Source: Speluncibacter jeojiensis (lineage in GTDB: Bacteria; Actinomycetota; Actinomycetes; Mycobacteriales; Mycobacteriaceae). Taken from it: 64,000 nt of DNA. Below, in pieces: positions 63,904-64,000 of the stretch; position 1 is the stretch's first letter, and every line of letters begins with the position of its first letter. A program made the translations under genes and the position numbers. The notes under the pieces are model-generated. The model made no database searches. It was not told where the DNA came from and saw only the letters and a program-made list of their open reading frames with translations. The DNA lies in the NCBI RefSeq assembly GCF_029589495.1, contig NZ_JAAIVF010000001.1, positions 992,001-1,056,000 of the forward strand. The letters are read 5' to 3'.

Positions 63904-64000
63904 TCAGCGTGTCGGCACCGGCGTTTGCGACCGGTCCCCGGCCGCACCGACATCCTTCTGCGCGACCGCGAGAGCCCGCCCGAGGGTGCGCACCGCGAAC
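63904..64000 (-). CDS. Possible 3' end of a gene running off the window
   Basis: A minus-strand frame is open from the right edge to TGA at 63904 (31 codons, reading FAVRTLGRALAVAQKDVG and on). Composition is protein-like, but 31 codons are too few for any family call. Confidence 0.3.
   Translation of the reverse strand, partial: FAVRTLGRALAVAQKDVGAAGDRSQTPVPTR

Overview
The window comes from a high-GC actinomycete of the order Mycobacteriales. The evidence is a conservon, WhiB4, a GlxR-type Crp, PonA2, MarP and a long gene order that, from memory, follows the Mycobacterium tuberculosis interval Rv3644c-Rv3683: holB, adenylate cyclase, topA, cspA, helicase, Tad-like cluster, HAD phosphatase, Ms1-type RNA, acs, holin-X, ephE, marP, nudix, TlpA-like, nth, crp, MBL, RidA, DUF4177, two Get3-like ATPases, whiB4, ponA2 and metallophosphoesterase. 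The genus cannot be decided from the sequence alone.

Layout. 1-3531: a conservon (sensor kinase missing its start, roadblock protein, DUF742, small GTPase). 4060-9876: a 5.8-kb integrative element in the 3' half of tRNA-Thr(CGT). It has 47-bp att repeats, paired arm-type sites, a tyrosine integrase, an excisionase-like gene, a split replication module and a possible small-terminase-like gene, so it resembles a phage satellite or a small replicating integrative element. 9994-22705: holB, three tandem membrane class III adenylate cyclases, topA, cspA and an MrfA-like helicase. 22752-37240: a Tad/type II-like secretion cluster whose ATPase gene tadA is cut in two by a 9.58-kb Tn554-family element (about 25571-35150). 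That element carries tnpABC, an XRE-ImmA/IrrE protein with an unknown partner, and cargo genes: formaldehyde dehydrogenase, a DJ-1/PfpI protein, a GlcG/HbpS-like protein and a monooxygenase-fold protein. 37737-64000: mostly conserved core genes, with tRNA-Pro(CGG) at 62219.

How the genes fit together. Three cyclases, the cAMP receptor Crp and a perfect TGTGA-N6-TCACA site upstream of acs lie in one window, with a 9/10 match upstream of whiB4, suggesting a local cAMP circuit touching acetate use and redox control. Envelope maintenance is represented by PonA2, MarP, a PepA-like protease and the TlpA-like protein. The two mobile elements are the accessory regions. One restores the tRNA it enters, while the other destroys its target gene and has probably inactivated the secretion cluster.
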